Below the pieces are notes generated by a model, which saw only the letters and a program-made list of their open reading frames with translations, did not search any database and was not told where the DNA came from. Shown piece after piece: positions 22,474-31,632 of a DNA stretch of 35,139 nt. Both the position numbers and the translations under genes were made by a program. Source of the stretch: Conchiformibius kuhniae DSM 17694 (lineage in GTDB: Bacteria; Pseudomonadota; Gammaproteobacteria; Burkholderiales; Neisseriaceae); contig NZ_KE386801.1 in NCBI RefSeq assembly GCF_000428785.1, forward strand, positions 21,112 to 56,250, written 5' to 3'. Position 1 is the stretch's first letter; each line of letters starts with the position of its first letter.

Positions 22474-23777
22474 CAATCGGATTTTTCGGTTTCGGCGGCT
22501 TCTTGGCGGGCAGCCGCGCTGCGGCGGGTAACGCTGATGCCCAACTGCTTGAGTTTCCGATACAGATGCGTGCGCTCCAAGCCCACTTTTTGCGCCACAC
22601 GGCTCATGTTTTGGTTTTCGCGGCGGATGTGGTATTCGAAATAACGCCGCTCCAATTCCTCGCGCAATTCGCGCAAAGGCAGATTGAAATCAAAACCGTT
22701 CACCATTTCGCCGTCGTTTTGCTGCATGAACTGCCCGAGCATTTTGTTCACAGCCTGCTGCCCGACTTCGCCGCCGTCGCTGTTGAGCGCAAGGTTTTTC
22801 ACCACGTTTTTCAACTGCTCCAAATTGCCCGGCCAATCGTATTGGCACAAACGCCCGATGGCGTCCGCGCTGAAGCGCATCGGCACGGATTTTTGCGCCT
22901 GTGCCAGCTCTTTGGTGATTTGCCCGACCAAAAACGGAATGTCGTCAATTTGTTGGCGCAAGGGCGGCAGCGACACCACCAGCGATGAAAGTACGTTCAA
23001 CAAACGGTTGTCCTGCGCGGGCGAGCTGACCAGCTCCGACAAGGGCTGGCTGCAGGTGCAGACGATGCGGGTGTGGTAACGCTCGGCTTTGGTCAGCAAA
23101 AAGGCAATGCTTTGCTGCACGCTTTTGTTGTATTGGGAAATGTCGCCCAAATACAGCACCCCGCCCGTTGCCTTTTGCAAAATTTCCAAAGGCGAATCGA
23201 TGATGTGGTCGGGGCGTGCCGGTTCTATCCACGGCGAGCCGTGTTTGTGGAAAAAGCGCGCCACCGCTTCAAAGGGCGAACCGGATTCGCCCAGCAGCAA
23301 AATCGGGCCGGCATGGCGGGCGGCGCGTTCCAATTGCTTGCCCAATTCTTTGATGACGGGGCTGTTGCCCAATTTGTCCGGCGAAAAACCCGCCGCCGAC
23401 TGCATTTCGCCCGCTTTGAGGGCGCGTTCGACCGCGCTGAACAGCTTTTGCAGCGAAATGGGTTTTTCCAAAAAATCCAATGCGCCGATTTTGGTGGCTT
23501 CTACGGCGGTGTCGATGCTGCCGTGTCCGCTCATCATCACCACGGGCATGGTCAATTGACCGTTGGTTGCCCATTCTTTGAGCAGGGTGATGCCGTCGCT
23601 GTCGGGCATCCAAATGTCCAACAGCACCATTGCCGGACGTACTTGGTTGCGCATTTTGCGCGCCTGTTCGGCGTTTTCCGCCAAAGCAACCGAATAGCCT
23701 TCGTCTTCCAGCGTTTCCTGAAGCACTTCGCGGATGCCGATTTCATCGTCCACAATCAGAATGTCGGTACTTCGCAT
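22473..23777 (-). CDS. ntrX: NtrX-type response regulator with degenerate AAA+ domain
   Basis: 434 residues from ATG 23777. Receiver domain 1-120 with acidic DD10-11, phosphoacceptor Asp54 (LLDIW) and Lys105. The central region corresponds to the sigma-54 AAA+ module but is shortened: Walker A reads GESGSPFE (163-170) instead of GESGTGKE, Walker B reads VLYLGDI, and the GAFTGA loop that contacts sigma-54 is missing. A Fis-type helix-turn-helix closes the protein (about 385-415). So it probably binds DNA and regulates sigma-70 promoters instead. It starts two bases after the ntrY stop; in gonococcus NtrYX controls respiratory genes. Confidence 0.92.
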   Translation of the reverse strand: MRSTDILIVDDEIGIREVLQETLEDEGYSVALAENAEQARKMRNQVRPAMVLLDIWMPDSDGITLLKEWATNGQLTMPVVMMSGHGSIDTAVEATKIGALDFLEKPISLQKLFSAVERALKAGEMQSAAGFSPDKLGNSPVIKELGKQLERAARHAGPILLLGESGSPFEAVARFFHKHGSPWIEPARPDHIIDSPLEILQKATGGVLYLGDISQYNKSVQQSIAFLLTKAERYHTRIVCTCSQPLSELVSSPAQDNRLLNVLSSLVVSLPPLRQQIDDIPFLVGQITKELAQAQKSVPMRFSADAIGRLCQYDWPGNLEQLKNVVKNLALNSDGGEVGQQAVNKMLGQFMQQNDGEMVNGFDFNLPLRELREELERRYFEYHIRRENQNMSRVAQKVGLERTHLYRKLKQLGISVTRRSAAARQEAAETEKSD

Positions 23778-23779
23778 GA

Positions 23780-25891
23780 TTAGGGGTTTTCCATAGTGAA
23801 TTTGAGGTGTACGCACGCCCCGCCGTTTTCGCCGTTGGCGAGCGTAATGCTGCCGTGATGGTCTTCGACAATGCGTTTGACCACCGACAAGCCCAAGCCC
23901 GTGCCCGATGCTTTGTCGGTGGTGTAGGGCTCGAAGGCGGTTTGCAGCATGGCATTGCTGAAGCTTTTGCCGTTGTTGGTGATGCTCAGGCAGGCGCGAC
24001 CTTCGTTGTCGGCATGGGTGCGGATGCACACGTGCGGTTTGGGGTCGGCTTCGGCGGCTTCGGAAGCGTTTTTCAGCAGGTTGTGCAGCACTTGGCGCAT
24101 GGCGGTGGTGTCTGCTTTTAACCACAAGGGTATATTACTCAATTCGGACGTAAAGGTGCAAGAGCTGCTTTCGTACAGCACCAGCACTTCCGACACCAGT
24201 TGGTTCAGCTCCAGCTCGTGCAGCTTCAGCGAGGGGGCGCGGGCGTAGTTGCGGAAGGCTTCGACCATCTCTTTGAGCGCGGCAACTTGTTTGATGATGG
24301 TATTGGTTGATTTTGTTAAGAATTGTTCATCTTTGTTATCGAGTTTGTCGCGCAGTCTGTGTGCCAGCCGTTCGGCGGAAAGCTGAATCGGGGTGAGCGG
24401 ATTGCGGATTTCGTGCGCCAAACGTTTGGCAACTTCGCCCCAAGCGGCTTCTTTTTGTGCCAGAACAAGTGTTGTAATATTGTCAAAAATCAGCACCGTG
24501 CCGTTGCCGTTTTCGGCGGGCAGGCGCACGGCTTTGCCCAGCAGGGTGCGGGTTTCATCGGCACCGGCGTAGGCAAGCTCGACGGCTTCGCCCGTTGGTT
24601 CGGCGGCAAGCAGGACGCGGACGGTTTCCGCCAACACGGTGTGTTGTGCCGATTGCCGTACCCATTCGCGGCTGTCGCGTCCGACCAGCTTGTCCAAAGG
24701 CAAATCCAGAATCATTTCGGCACTGCGGTTGTAGGTTTTCAATCTGTCTTTGCTGTCTAGGGTAATCACGCCCGAGCTCAGGCTTTCCAAAACGCGCTCG
24801 AGGTAGTGGTGCGAGGCTTCCAAAGCGCGGCGGTGCTCGGCATCGGCGGCTTGGGCAAATGCCAATTTTTCGCTCATGTGGTTGAACAGGTTTGCCAAAC
24901 GCCCGAATTCGTCTTTGCGTCCGGTGTTGAGGCGTTGTTGGAAATCGCCGCGTGAAACGGCTTTGGCAGCCGCCGCCAGATGCAGAATCGGCTCGATGAA
25001 ACGCTGGGCGAAATACAGCCCTGCGGCAATGGCAAACAGCAATGCCATCAGCGAGGAAATCAGCAAAGTGGTGCCGAACATCAGCTTCATGCCGTCGTGG
25101 GCAAACAGGACGGCGGCGTGGTCGGCATAGGCTTTTTCGATGTTGGCAACGGGTGCGGCGATGCTTTCGGGAATGGTTTGGCGGAAAAACAGTGCGTGTG
25201 CTTCGCCGTTGATGTCGGGCAGCTTCAGCCAGCCGTGCGCGTACAGGCGGTGGTTGATGTGTTCGGTGTCGTGTGCCGTGCCGCCCCTGTTGATGTGGGT
25301 GAGGGTGGTGGCATCGAGCGGCGGCGGGGCGGGCAGGTGCGAATCGGTTTGCTTGAGCGGGCGCATGGTGTTCAGGTTCACCACAGCCAATTGCTCGAAT
25401 GCCTGTGCCTGTTTGGTGAGCAGGGCGGGGTCGATGTCGTGTTCCTGTGCCAGCGCGGCGGCGATGCCGTTACGCACCGTGCCTGCCTGTGCCAAGCTTT
25501 TTTCCACCGAATGGGCGATGGCGCGTTTGCCCAGCTCGACACTGCTGTCCAAAGCGTTGCTTGCGTGCGGGGTAAACCAAGAATCGATGTGCCGTTGAAT
25601 CATCGACATCGACACGGCAAACATGCACAGCATCGGCACCAGTGTGATGGTGGCAAACATGGCGGAGAGCTTGCGGGCGATTTGCGAGCCGAAAATGTGG
25701 CGGTGTTGGTTGCGGACGATTCGGACGATGTATTTGAAAATAATGCCCAACAAAATCAGAGTTAAAACCGCGCACATCACAAAAGCCGCCCAAAATACCA
25801 CCGAATATTCGTGGTTGCTGCCGGTGAGGAAGGTCAGCGCATACAGGGAAAGAAATGCCGTGATGCCCGCATAGATGAAAAAACGCTGCAT
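23780..25891 (-). CDS. ntrY: NtrY-type membrane sensor histidine kinase
   Basis: 703 residues. Four membrane helices are visible: about 5-25, 33-57 and 76-97, then one near 275-300 after a roughly 175-residue periplasmic domain. A HAMP segment, a PAS domain (about 375-480), the HisKA box with His493 in KRLAHEIRNPLTPIQLSAERL, and the HATPase N and G boxes (LHNLLKNASEAAE, GTGLGLSVVKRIVEDHHGS) follow. It would phosphorylate NtrX. It follows the DUF4390 gene in the order usual for beta-proteobacteria. Confidence 0.95.
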   Translation of the reverse strand: MQRFFIYAGITAFLSLYALTFLTGSNHEYSVVFWAAFVMCAVLTLILLGIIFKYIVRIVRNQHRHIFGSQIARKLSAMFATITLVPMLCMFAVSMSMIQRHIDSWFTPHASNALDSSVELGKRAIAHSVEKSLAQAGTVRNGIAAALAQEHDIDPALLTKQAQAFEQLAVVNLNTMRPLKQTDSHLPAPPPLDATTLTHINRGGTAHDTEHINHRLYAHGWLKLPDINGEAHALFFRQTIPESIAAPVANIEKAYADHAAVLFAHDGMKLMFGTTLLISSLMALLFAIAAGLYFAQRFIEPILHLAAAAKAVSRGDFQQRLNTGRKDEFGRLANLFNHMSEKLAFAQAADAEHRRALEASHHYLERVLESLSSGVITLDSKDRLKTYNRSAEMILDLPLDKLVGRDSREWVRQSAQHTVLAETVRVLLAAEPTGEAVELAYAGADETRTLLGKAVRLPAENGNGTVLIFDNITTLVLAQKEAAWGEVAKRLAHEIRNPLTPIQLSAERLAHRLRDKLDNKDEQFLTKSTNTIIKQVAALKEMVEAFRNYARAPSLKLHELELNQLVSEVLVLYESSSCTFTSELSNIPLWLKADTTAMRQVLHNLLKNASEAAEADPKPHVCIRTHADNEGRACLSITNNGKSFSNAMLQTAFEPYTTDKASGTGLGLSVVKRIVEDHHGSITLANGENGGACVHLKFTMENP

Positions 25892-26051
25892 AGGGTTCGG
25901 ATACCTTGAATGGAAAATAAAACGCCACTGAAGGGCATTATGGTTGGTGTGCTGTAATTTTTATGTGGCGTCGGTTTGCCTGATTTGAGAAATAAACCAC
26001 ATCAACCCTATTTTACGGCAAGCTCGGGCGAAAGTCGCGCCCGATGTGGCT

Positions 26052-26666
26052 TCAACGGTGGATGTGCAGCCGTTGCCAGTCGGAGTCCAGTTGCCAGTTG
26101 CCTTTGGTAAGTGCGTTGATTTGAAACGGCTTGGGAAGCTGTGCGGTGCTTAGTTTCAGGCGTACTTTGACGCGTATGTCTTTGACGGGGGTGTCGGTGA
26201 GTGCGCCCGGTTGCAGCACTTGCCAGCCGGCAATCGCGCCGATGCCGTTCAGTGCGCTGTCCAATTGTTCGTATTCGTTGGAGAAGGTGTCGGCACTGAG
26301 GCGGTAGCGTTTGGTAATCGGTTGGAAGGCAAGGCGGTAGCGCACGGTATTGTTTTCGCTGTCGCTGCCGACGAATTTGGCAAGCTTATAGCGGTAGGCG
26401 GTCAGGCGCGGTTTTTCCAAGCGGTAGCTCAGGTCGAAATCCAAAGGCACGCCTTGTTGCAGGGCGTTTTGCAGTTGGCCGGGCAGCTCGGTGTGAAAAC
26501 GGGTGCTGATGGCAAGTTGTCCGTTGGGCAGAATGTGGGCGTCGCGGCGGACGGCGGTGATGGTTTCGCCGTTGGCGGCACGGGCGGCGGTGCAGGCGCT
26601 GCAGGCGATGCACAGCAGCAGGGCGGGCAGCAGCAGCCGTTGGAGCAGGTGGGCAAGATGGGTCAT
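26052..26666 (-). CDS. DUF4390 exported protein upstream of ntrYX
   Basis: 204 residues from ATG 26666 (MTHLAHLLQRLL). Strong N-terminal signal or anchor ending near TAARA. The rest is predicted beta-rich: ISTRFHTELPGQLQNALQQGVPLDFDLSYRLEKPR then WQVLQPGALTDTPVKDIRVKVRLKLS and a final NWQLDSDWQRLHI, the pattern of the DUF4390 family, which in beta-proteobacteria sits between rsmB and ntrY. Function unknown; its position suggests a periplasmic partner of NtrY. A GC-rich palindrome (26024-26044) lies after its stop. Confidence 0.85.
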   Translation of the reverse strand: MTHLAHLLQRLLLPALLLCIACSACTAARAANGETITAVRRDAHILPNGQLAISTRFHTELPGQLQNALQQGVPLDFDLSYRLEKPRLTAYRYKLAKFVGSDSENNTVRYRLAFQPITKRYRLSADTFSNEYEQLDSALNGIGAIAGWQVLQPGALTDTPVKDIRVKVRLKLSTAQLPKPFQINALTKGNWQLDSDWQRLHIHR

Positions 26667-26886
26667 TGTTGTCGTATTGTGCGGGCATGGGGCGGCGTTC
26701 CGATACAACGGTTACAACTGTACAGGTTCGGTGTGCCGGCTGTTTGTGGGAAAATGCGTAAAATTTTTTAATATTTTGGTGCGGGGCATGGGGGCATGAA
26801 AGCCGCTTGAACAACATTTAATGCAGTGAAATCGTGCGGCGAAAGTGTGTCCGACACATTCCGCGCACAAAGCGTAGGGTAAAACA

Positions 26887-26930
26887 ATTCCGCCCCCGAT
26901 GCACGGTTTGACGGCATTCGGGGGCGGAAT
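26887..26930 (-). terminator. rsmB terminator
   Basis: On the minus strand, ten bases after the rsmB stop, ATTCCGCCCCCGA (26930-26918) pairs with TCGGGGGCGGAAT (26899-26887): 13 base pairs, 18-base loop, then TGTTTT. A strong hairpin with a fair T-run. Confidence 0.8.
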
Positions 26931-26939
26931 CGGTGGGGT

Positions 26940-28199
26940 TTACGCAACACTTTTGTGCAGCAGGGCGTAGTAAAAGCCGTCTTGACGGGTATCGGGGGGC
27001 AGAATGCTTTCGTGTTGCAGCACGGCATCGGGGTGGCGGGCGAGAAAGTTGCGGCACTGGTCTTGGTTTTCTTCGCGGAACAGGGAGCAGGTTGCCAGCA
27101 GCATGCGCCCGCCCGGACGGACGGTGTGCCACAGGGCATCGAGCAGGGGAATTTGTTGGGCGGCGGTTTTGGCGGCGTCGTCGGGACGGCGCAGCCAGCG
27201 TACGTCGGGGTTGCGCCGTATCGTGCCGGAAGCGGTGCAGGGAATGTCAGCAAGCACCGCGTCAAACGGCACGCCGTCGTGCCATGCGGGCAGATTGGCG
27301 GCATCGGCGCAATGCAGTTGTGCCGTCAAGCCGAGCCGTTGCAGATTGTCGGCAACCCGTGCCAAACGCTGCGGGCTGATGTCCAGCGCGGTCAGGCGGC
27401 AGTCGGCAAGCTCGAGCAGATGTCCGCTTTTGCCGCCCGGTGCGGCGCAAGCGTCCAAAATGCGTTCGCCGTCTTGCGGGGCGAGCAGCACGGCGGCGCG
27501 TTGTGCGCCAAAGTCCTGCACCGACACGCGCCCTTCGGCAAAACCGCCCAATTTGTGAACGGGCAGGGCGTGTGCCAACATCACCGCCGCGCCGCCCAAA
27601 GGCGTGGCGGCGATGCCGTCTGCCGCCAATTCCGCCAAATAAGCGGCAACACTGCTGCGGCGCGGATTGACCCGCAGCGTAAACGGCGGATGTGCCGAAC
27701 AATCATCGGCAATCTGCCGCCAAGCATCGGGATAATCGCGGCGCAAACGCCCCAGCCACCACACGGGCAGATTGTAACGCGCCACATCATCGTCCGCACA
27801 CGCCGCAAGCAGCGCGGGCATTTCCCGTTGGAAACGGCGCAGCACCGCATTGCCCAAAGCACGGTAACGCCCCTTACCGATGCGCCCGATGTGGCGCACC
27901 GCCTCATTGACCACCGCATGCGGCGCATTGCGCGTGTGCTGCAACTGATACATCGCCACCAGCAGCAGCGCCCGCACGCGTGGCGGCGGCGATTTGGCAA
28001 GCAAACGCGCCAACATAAAATCCAAACTGCCGTAAAAACGCTGCACCCCGTGTGCCAAATCGTGCAGCATGCCCCTGTCCTGCGCCGGCAAACCGGCGTG
28101 TTGCGCGTACAGCAACGCCAATTCGTCAGACAAATTGCGCCCCTGCGCCACCGCCGACACCGTGTCGGCAGCCAAGCCTTGAATATGGGAAAGCGACAT
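26940..28199 (-). CDS. rsmB: 16S rRNA (cytosine967-C5)-methyltransferase RsmB
   Basis: 419 residues from ATG 28199 (E. coli 429). An N-terminal NusB-like RNA-binding domain (about 1-135) precedes the Rossmann methyltransferase with DACAAPGGKSGHLLEL (SAM binding), LTALDIS, and the two catalytic cysteines in DIPCTASGTIRRNPDVRW and LLATCSLFREENQDQ. It methylates C967 of 16S rRNA. Its upstream in-frame extension is rejected because the ATG at 28199 gives the family N-terminus. A BCCT gene ends 100 bases upstream, transcribed in the same direction. Confidence 0.96.
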   Translation of the reverse strand: MSLSHIQGLAADTVSAVAQGRNLSDELALLYAQHAGLPAQDRGMLHDLAHGVQRFYGSLDFMLARLLAKSPPPRVRALLLVAMYQLQHTRNAPHAVVNEAVRHIGRIGKGRYRALGNAVLRRFQREMPALLAACADDDVARYNLPVWWLGRLRRDYPDAWRQIADDCSAHPPFTLRVNPRRSSVAAYLAELAADGIAATPLGGAAVMLAHALPVHKLGGFAEGRVSVQDFGAQRAAVLLAPQDGERILDACAAPGGKSGHLLELADCRLTALDISPQRLARVADNLQRLGLTAQLHCADAANLPAWHDGVPFDAVLADIPCTASGTIRRNPDVRWLRRPDDAAKTAAQQIPLLDALWHTVRPGGRMLLATCSLFREENQDQCRNFLARHPDAVLQHESILPPDTRQDGFYYALLHKSVA

Positions 28200-28299
28200 A
28201 ATCAAACCACAACATTCATTAAAGAGAAAACAACGCGCCACCGCCCCGCCCATGCGGAAACAACGGTGGCACACTTTGATTCATTAAAATGATAAATAC

Positions 28300-30099
28300 C
28301 TAATCCGCTTTGGGTGGAGCGGACGGCGCCTCACCCTCCCCGTCTGCCTGATTTTGCTGGCGCATCGCCTCAAACTCCGCCTGCTGCGCCAACACCGAGC
28401 CTTCGGGCGCTTCCGAAGTTTCCCCGTGTTCCCAAGGCGAATTGTCGGGCAACTCCTCAATATAAATCGTTTTCAGCGAATAATCGGGCTGGTAATGCAA
28501 ATCGTATTTCGCCGCCTTAATCAGCGACAACATCATCAGCGACATAATCACCAGCAAAGGCGCACCCGCAAAAATCGACGCCGTCTGCAGCGTGGACAAA
28601 CCGCCCAAAAACATCAGCACCGCAGGCATAAAGCACAAAGCAAACGCCCAAAACAAACGGTTCCAACGGTGCGGCTCGTCTTCCACCTCATGCTGCACCA
28701 CCGAAGCCAGAATATAAGAAATGCTGTCGAAAGTCGTTGCCGTAAAAATCACCGACAACAACACAAACACCGCCATCACCAGCTTGGGCATGGGCAACGT
28801 TTTGAGCACCGCAAAAATCGCCGCCGTCGCCCCGCCCTCGTTCAGCACCGACACCACGTCCAAATTGCCCGACAACTGCAGCCACAAACCGTAATTGCCC
28901 AACACGATGAAAAACACCGCACAACCGAGCGAGCCGAAAAACATCGACCCCACCACCATTTGGCGGATGGTGCGCCCTTTGGAAATCTTGGCGATGAACA
29001 AACCGATGGTCGGCGCGAACACCAGCCACCACGCCCAATAAAACACCGTCCAATCACGCGGAAAATTGGTGTGTCGGAAACCGTGTTGTTCAAACTGCCC
29101 GAACGATTCCATCCACGTCATCATGCTGACCATATGGGTGGCGGCACGCCCCATGCTTTCCAAGCCCACATTCAGAATAAACACGGTCGGGCCTGCCAGC
29201 AGCACAAACAGCAAAAACGCAATGGACAAGTAAAAATTGATGTTGGACAAAAACTGAATGCCGCTACGCAAACCCTGATACGCGCTGTAGGCAAAAATCA
29301 TCGTTGTAACCAGCAGCACGCCCAACTGCGTCCACAAATGGTTGGGTATGCCCGCAAGCTCCTGCAAACCCTGACCAATCATCGGCGATGCCAAACCCAA
29401 AGTGGTCGCCCCGCCGCCAATCATGCCGAACACAAAGAAAATATCGATGGTTTTGCCCCAACGGCTTTTGGCAAGTTTTTCCCCCAGCAGGGGCATCAGC
29501 GTTTGGCTGACTTTCAATACGGGCGAATTGCGCACATGGGCAAAATAGGCGATTGCCGAAGCGGGTACGAGGTAAATCGCCCACGCCACAGGCCCCCAGT
29601 GGAACATGCCGTAGGTGCTTGCCCAGCGCACCGCATCGGGCGATTTGGCTTCCACGCCGAACGGGGGCGACTGGTAGTAATACATCCATTCGACAATGCC
29701 CCAATACAGAATGCTCGCGCCGATGCCCCCGCAAAACATCATCGCCGCCCAAGAGCCGGTTTGAAACTCCACCGCGTCTTCGGGCTTGCCCAGCTTGATG
29801 TTGCCGATGTCGGAAGCGGCGATGTACACCACAAACAATACCGACAACACGCCGAAAGCCAAATACGCCACGCCGAAATTGTCGGTAACAAATGCTTTTG
29901 CCAACGCCACCCAGTCCGCGCCCTGTTGCGGAAACGCCACCAAAGGCAGGGTAACGCCCAATAAAATCACCAATACGCCGAAAAAAGTAAACTTGTCGAT
30001 GCGGGTATCGGCTTGGGCGTGTTCGCCGTGCGGACGGAAATTGCCGTCCGAATTGAACGTACCCAAATGGGCAGGGGCTTTGTTTTTGGATTCTGCCAT
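28300..30099 (-). CDS. BCCT-family transporter (betaine/choline/carnitine type)
   Basis: 599 residues with twelve membrane helices and hydrophilic ends. Family hallmarks: ASILYWGIVEWMYYYQSPPFG, then MFHWGPVAWAIYLVPASAIAYF, and the signature-region WTVFYWAWWLVFAPTIGLFIAKISKGRTIRQ. The last stretch contains the aromatic substrate box seen in glycine betaine transporters. It should import a quaternary ammonium osmolyte such as glycine betaine or choline, driven by Na+ or H+. A charged C-terminal tail (about 540-599) could serve osmosensing as in BetP. Exact substrate cannot be read. Its promoter is near consensus. Confidence 0.93.
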   Translation of the reverse strand: MAESKNKAPAHLGTFNSDGNFRPHGEHAQADTRIDKFTFFGVLVILLGVTLPLVAFPQQGADWVALAKAFVTDNFGVAYLAFGVLSVLFVVYIAASDIGNIKLGKPEDAVEFQTGSWAAMMFCGGIGASILYWGIVEWMYYYQSPPFGVEAKSPDAVRWASTYGMFHWGPVAWAIYLVPASAIAYFAHVRNSPVLKVSQTLMPLLGEKLAKSRWGKTIDIFFVFGMIGGGATTLGLASPMIGQGLQELAGIPNHLWTQLGVLLVTTMIFAYSAYQGLRSGIQFLSNINFYLSIAFLLFVLLAGPTVFILNVGLESMGRAATHMVSMMTWMESFGQFEQHGFRHTNFPRDWTVFYWAWWLVFAPTIGLFIAKISKGRTIRQMVVGSMFFGSLGCAVFFIVLGNYGLWLQLSGNLDVVSVLNEGGATAAIFAVLKTLPMPKLVMAVFVLLSVIFTATTFDSISYILASVVQHEVEDEPHRWNRLFWAFALCFMPAVLMFLGGLSTLQTASIFAGAPLLVIMSLMMLSLIKAAKYDLHYQPDYSLKTIYIEELPDNSPWEHGETSEAPEGSVLAQQAEFEAMRQQNQADGEGEAPSAPPKAD

Positions 30100-30133
30100 C
30101 GTCTGCTCCTGAAAAGTTGTGATTGGGAACAGG

Positions 30134-30162
30134 ATTATAGCATAAATTTATCTTGATGATAA
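30134..30162 (-). promoter_or_regulatory. Promoter of the BCCT transporter gene
   Basis: On the minus strand TTATCA (-35, 30162-30157), a 17-base spacer ending in TGC, and a perfect TATAAT (-10, 30139-30134). The TGC directly before TATAAT adds an extended -10. The start would be near 30127, 28 bases before the ATG. Confidence 0.7.
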
Positions 30163-30178
30163 AATTGAAATGATTTTT

Positions 30179-30988
30179 TTATCGCCACGCCCGCCACGCC
30201 AGCTTCAGCCAATCGCGTTTGTCCAGCACGGGGCGGTGGCGGAATACGTCGTAGCGCACGGCGTCGAGCTTTTGCAAAACGGCCTGCCCGCCCAAGACAA
30301 TCAGGCGCAATTCGTAGCCGATGCGCCCTTTGAGCGTGCGCCCGAGCGGTGCGCCCGCTTGGAGCATTTTGAAGGCGCGTTCGCATTGGTGGGTCATCAG
30401 TTTTTGAAATGCGGCATCGGCGCGTCCTGCGGCGATTTGTGCTTCGTCCACGCCGAAGCGTTGCAAATCGCTTTGCGGCAGGTACACCCGTCCTTTTTGC
30501 CAATCTATTGCGACATCTTGCCAGAAGTTAATCAGTTGCAGCGCGGTGCAGATGCCGTCGCTTTGGGCGAGGCTGCGCGGGTCGTGTTCGCCGTACAGGT
30601 GCAGCATCAGCCTGCCGACGGGGTTGGCGGAGCGGCGGGCGTAATCTGCCAGTTCGCCGAAATCTTGATAACGGGTTTTCACCACGTCTTGCGAAAACGC
30701 GCTGAGCAGGTCTTCAAACGGCGCAAGCGGCAGCGCAAACGGCACAATGGCTTCGTTTTGCAAACGGCGCATCAGTGCGGTGGCGGGCGTTTGTCCCGCC
30801 GCCATTTTCGCCAATTCGCCGCGCAGCGCGTCCAGTGCCGCCAAACGTTGTGCGGCGGGCGCATCGCCTTCATCGGCGATGTCGTCTGCGGTGCGGGCGA
30901 AGGCGTACACGGCGTGGACGGGGCGGCGCAAACGGCGCGGCAGCACCAGCGAGCCGACCGGAAAGTTTTCGTAATGATTCACGCCCAT
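30179..30988 (-). CDS. hpnC: Squalene/phytoene synthase family protein, HpnC type
   Basis: 269 residues from ATG 30988 (MGVNHYENFPVGSLVLP), an opening typical of HpnC. Both Mg-diphosphate motifs of the trans-prenyl head-to-head synthase family are present: FARTADDIADEGD (about 32-44) and INFWQDVAIDWQKGRVYLP (about 156-174). In bacteria HpnC, HpnD and HpnE together make squalene, HpnC acting on presqualene diphosphate to give hydroxysqualene. No hpnD or hpnE is in the window. It begins four bases after the dksA stop, so it is co-transcribed with dksA. An upstream TTG was rejected. Confidence 0.88.
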   Translation of the reverse strand: MGVNHYENFPVGSLVLPRRLRRPVHAVYAFARTADDIADEGDAPAAQRLAALDALRGELAKMAAGQTPATALMRRLQNEAIVPFALPLAPFEDLLSAFSQDVVKTRYQDFGELADYARRSANPVGRLMLHLYGEHDPRSLAQSDGICTALQLINFWQDVAIDWQKGRVYLPQSDLQRFGVDEAQIAAGRADAAFQKLMTHQCERAFKMLQAGAPLGRTLKGRIGYELRLIVLGGQAVLQKLDAVRYDVFRHRPVLDKRDWLKLAWRAWR

Positions 30989-30992
30989 TGGC

Positions 30993-31409
30993 TTAATCGG
31001 CAAATTGTTTTTTCAGGCGTTCGCGGCGTTCCTGCGCTTCTACCGACAAGGTGGCGGTGGGGCGGGCGAGCAGGCGTTTGAGCCCGATGGGTTCGCCGGT
31101 ATCTTTGCAAAAGCCGTATTCGCCCTCGTCGATGTCGCGCAAAGACGATTGGATTTTTGCCAACAGTTTGCGTTCGCGGTCGCGGGTACGCAGCTCGAGT
31201 GCGTATTCTTCTTCTTGGGAGGCGCGGTCGGCGGGGTCGGGAGCGGCTTCGTGGTCTTGCATGCTGCTGGTGGTTTCGGCGGCGCGTTCAATCAAATCAT
31301 CTTGCATTTTGTTGAGCAGATTGCGGAAAAACGCCAGTTGTGCGTCGTTCATGTAATCGTCTTCGGGGCCGTCCCAGTTTTGCAAATCTTGTTCGGTTAA
31401 TTGGGTCAT
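30993..31409 (-). CDS. dksA: RNA polymerase-binding transcription factor DksA, single-cysteine type
   Basis: 138 residues from ATG 31409. Coiled coil with the tip motif DPADRAS (Asp58, Asp61, Ala63) that enters the RNA polymerase secondary channel. The zinc finger of E. coli DksA has four Cys; here the region reads GFCKDTGEPIGLKRLLARPTATLSVEAQERRE, with only Cys101, and Thr104, Ser122 and Ala125 at the other positions. DksA proteins with fewer Cys are known in other proteobacteria and still work with ppGpp. It is first in a dksA-hpnC pair. Confidence 0.95.
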   Translation of the reverse strand: MTQLTEQDLQNWDGPEDDYMNDAQLAFFRNLLNKMQDDLIERAAETTSSMQDHEAAPDPADRASQEEEYALELRTRDRERKLLAKIQSSLRDIDEGEYGFCKDTGEPIGLKRLLARPTATLSVEAQERRERLKKQFAD

Positions 31410-31632
31410 GTTTGCTTTCCTTATGATTTTAAATAATAAAATGAAATGTGTCGTGTCAAAGGCGCGAATCATACCATGTTTGCGGACGGGGGGCTACGGC
31501 GTGGCGGCGATGTGTGGCGGAGTGTTTTGTTTTTCAGACAGTTTGGCGGGATTTGGGGGATTTTGACGGTGCAAATGTGGGCAAAACGCCGTTTGGCTGA
31601 ACAAACGGCGTTGTTTGAACGGAAAGGATTTT

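Noticed and set aside
22473..24125. Longer 550-residue form of NtrX
   Set aside because: The extra N-terminal part is out-of-frame ntrY sequence with Arg/His-rich nonsense; the ATG at 23777 starts the receiver domain directly.
26768..27304. 178-residue minus-strand frame overlapping the rsmB end
   Set aside because: It is a shifted frame of rsmB and runs through the strong terminator hairpin; Pro/Cys/Ala-rich with no recognisable domain.
28354..29964. 536-residue plus-strand open frame
   Set aside because: It is exactly antisense to the BCCT transporter gene, has a His/Gln/Arg-rich composition typical of antisense frames in GC-rich DNA, and matches no family.
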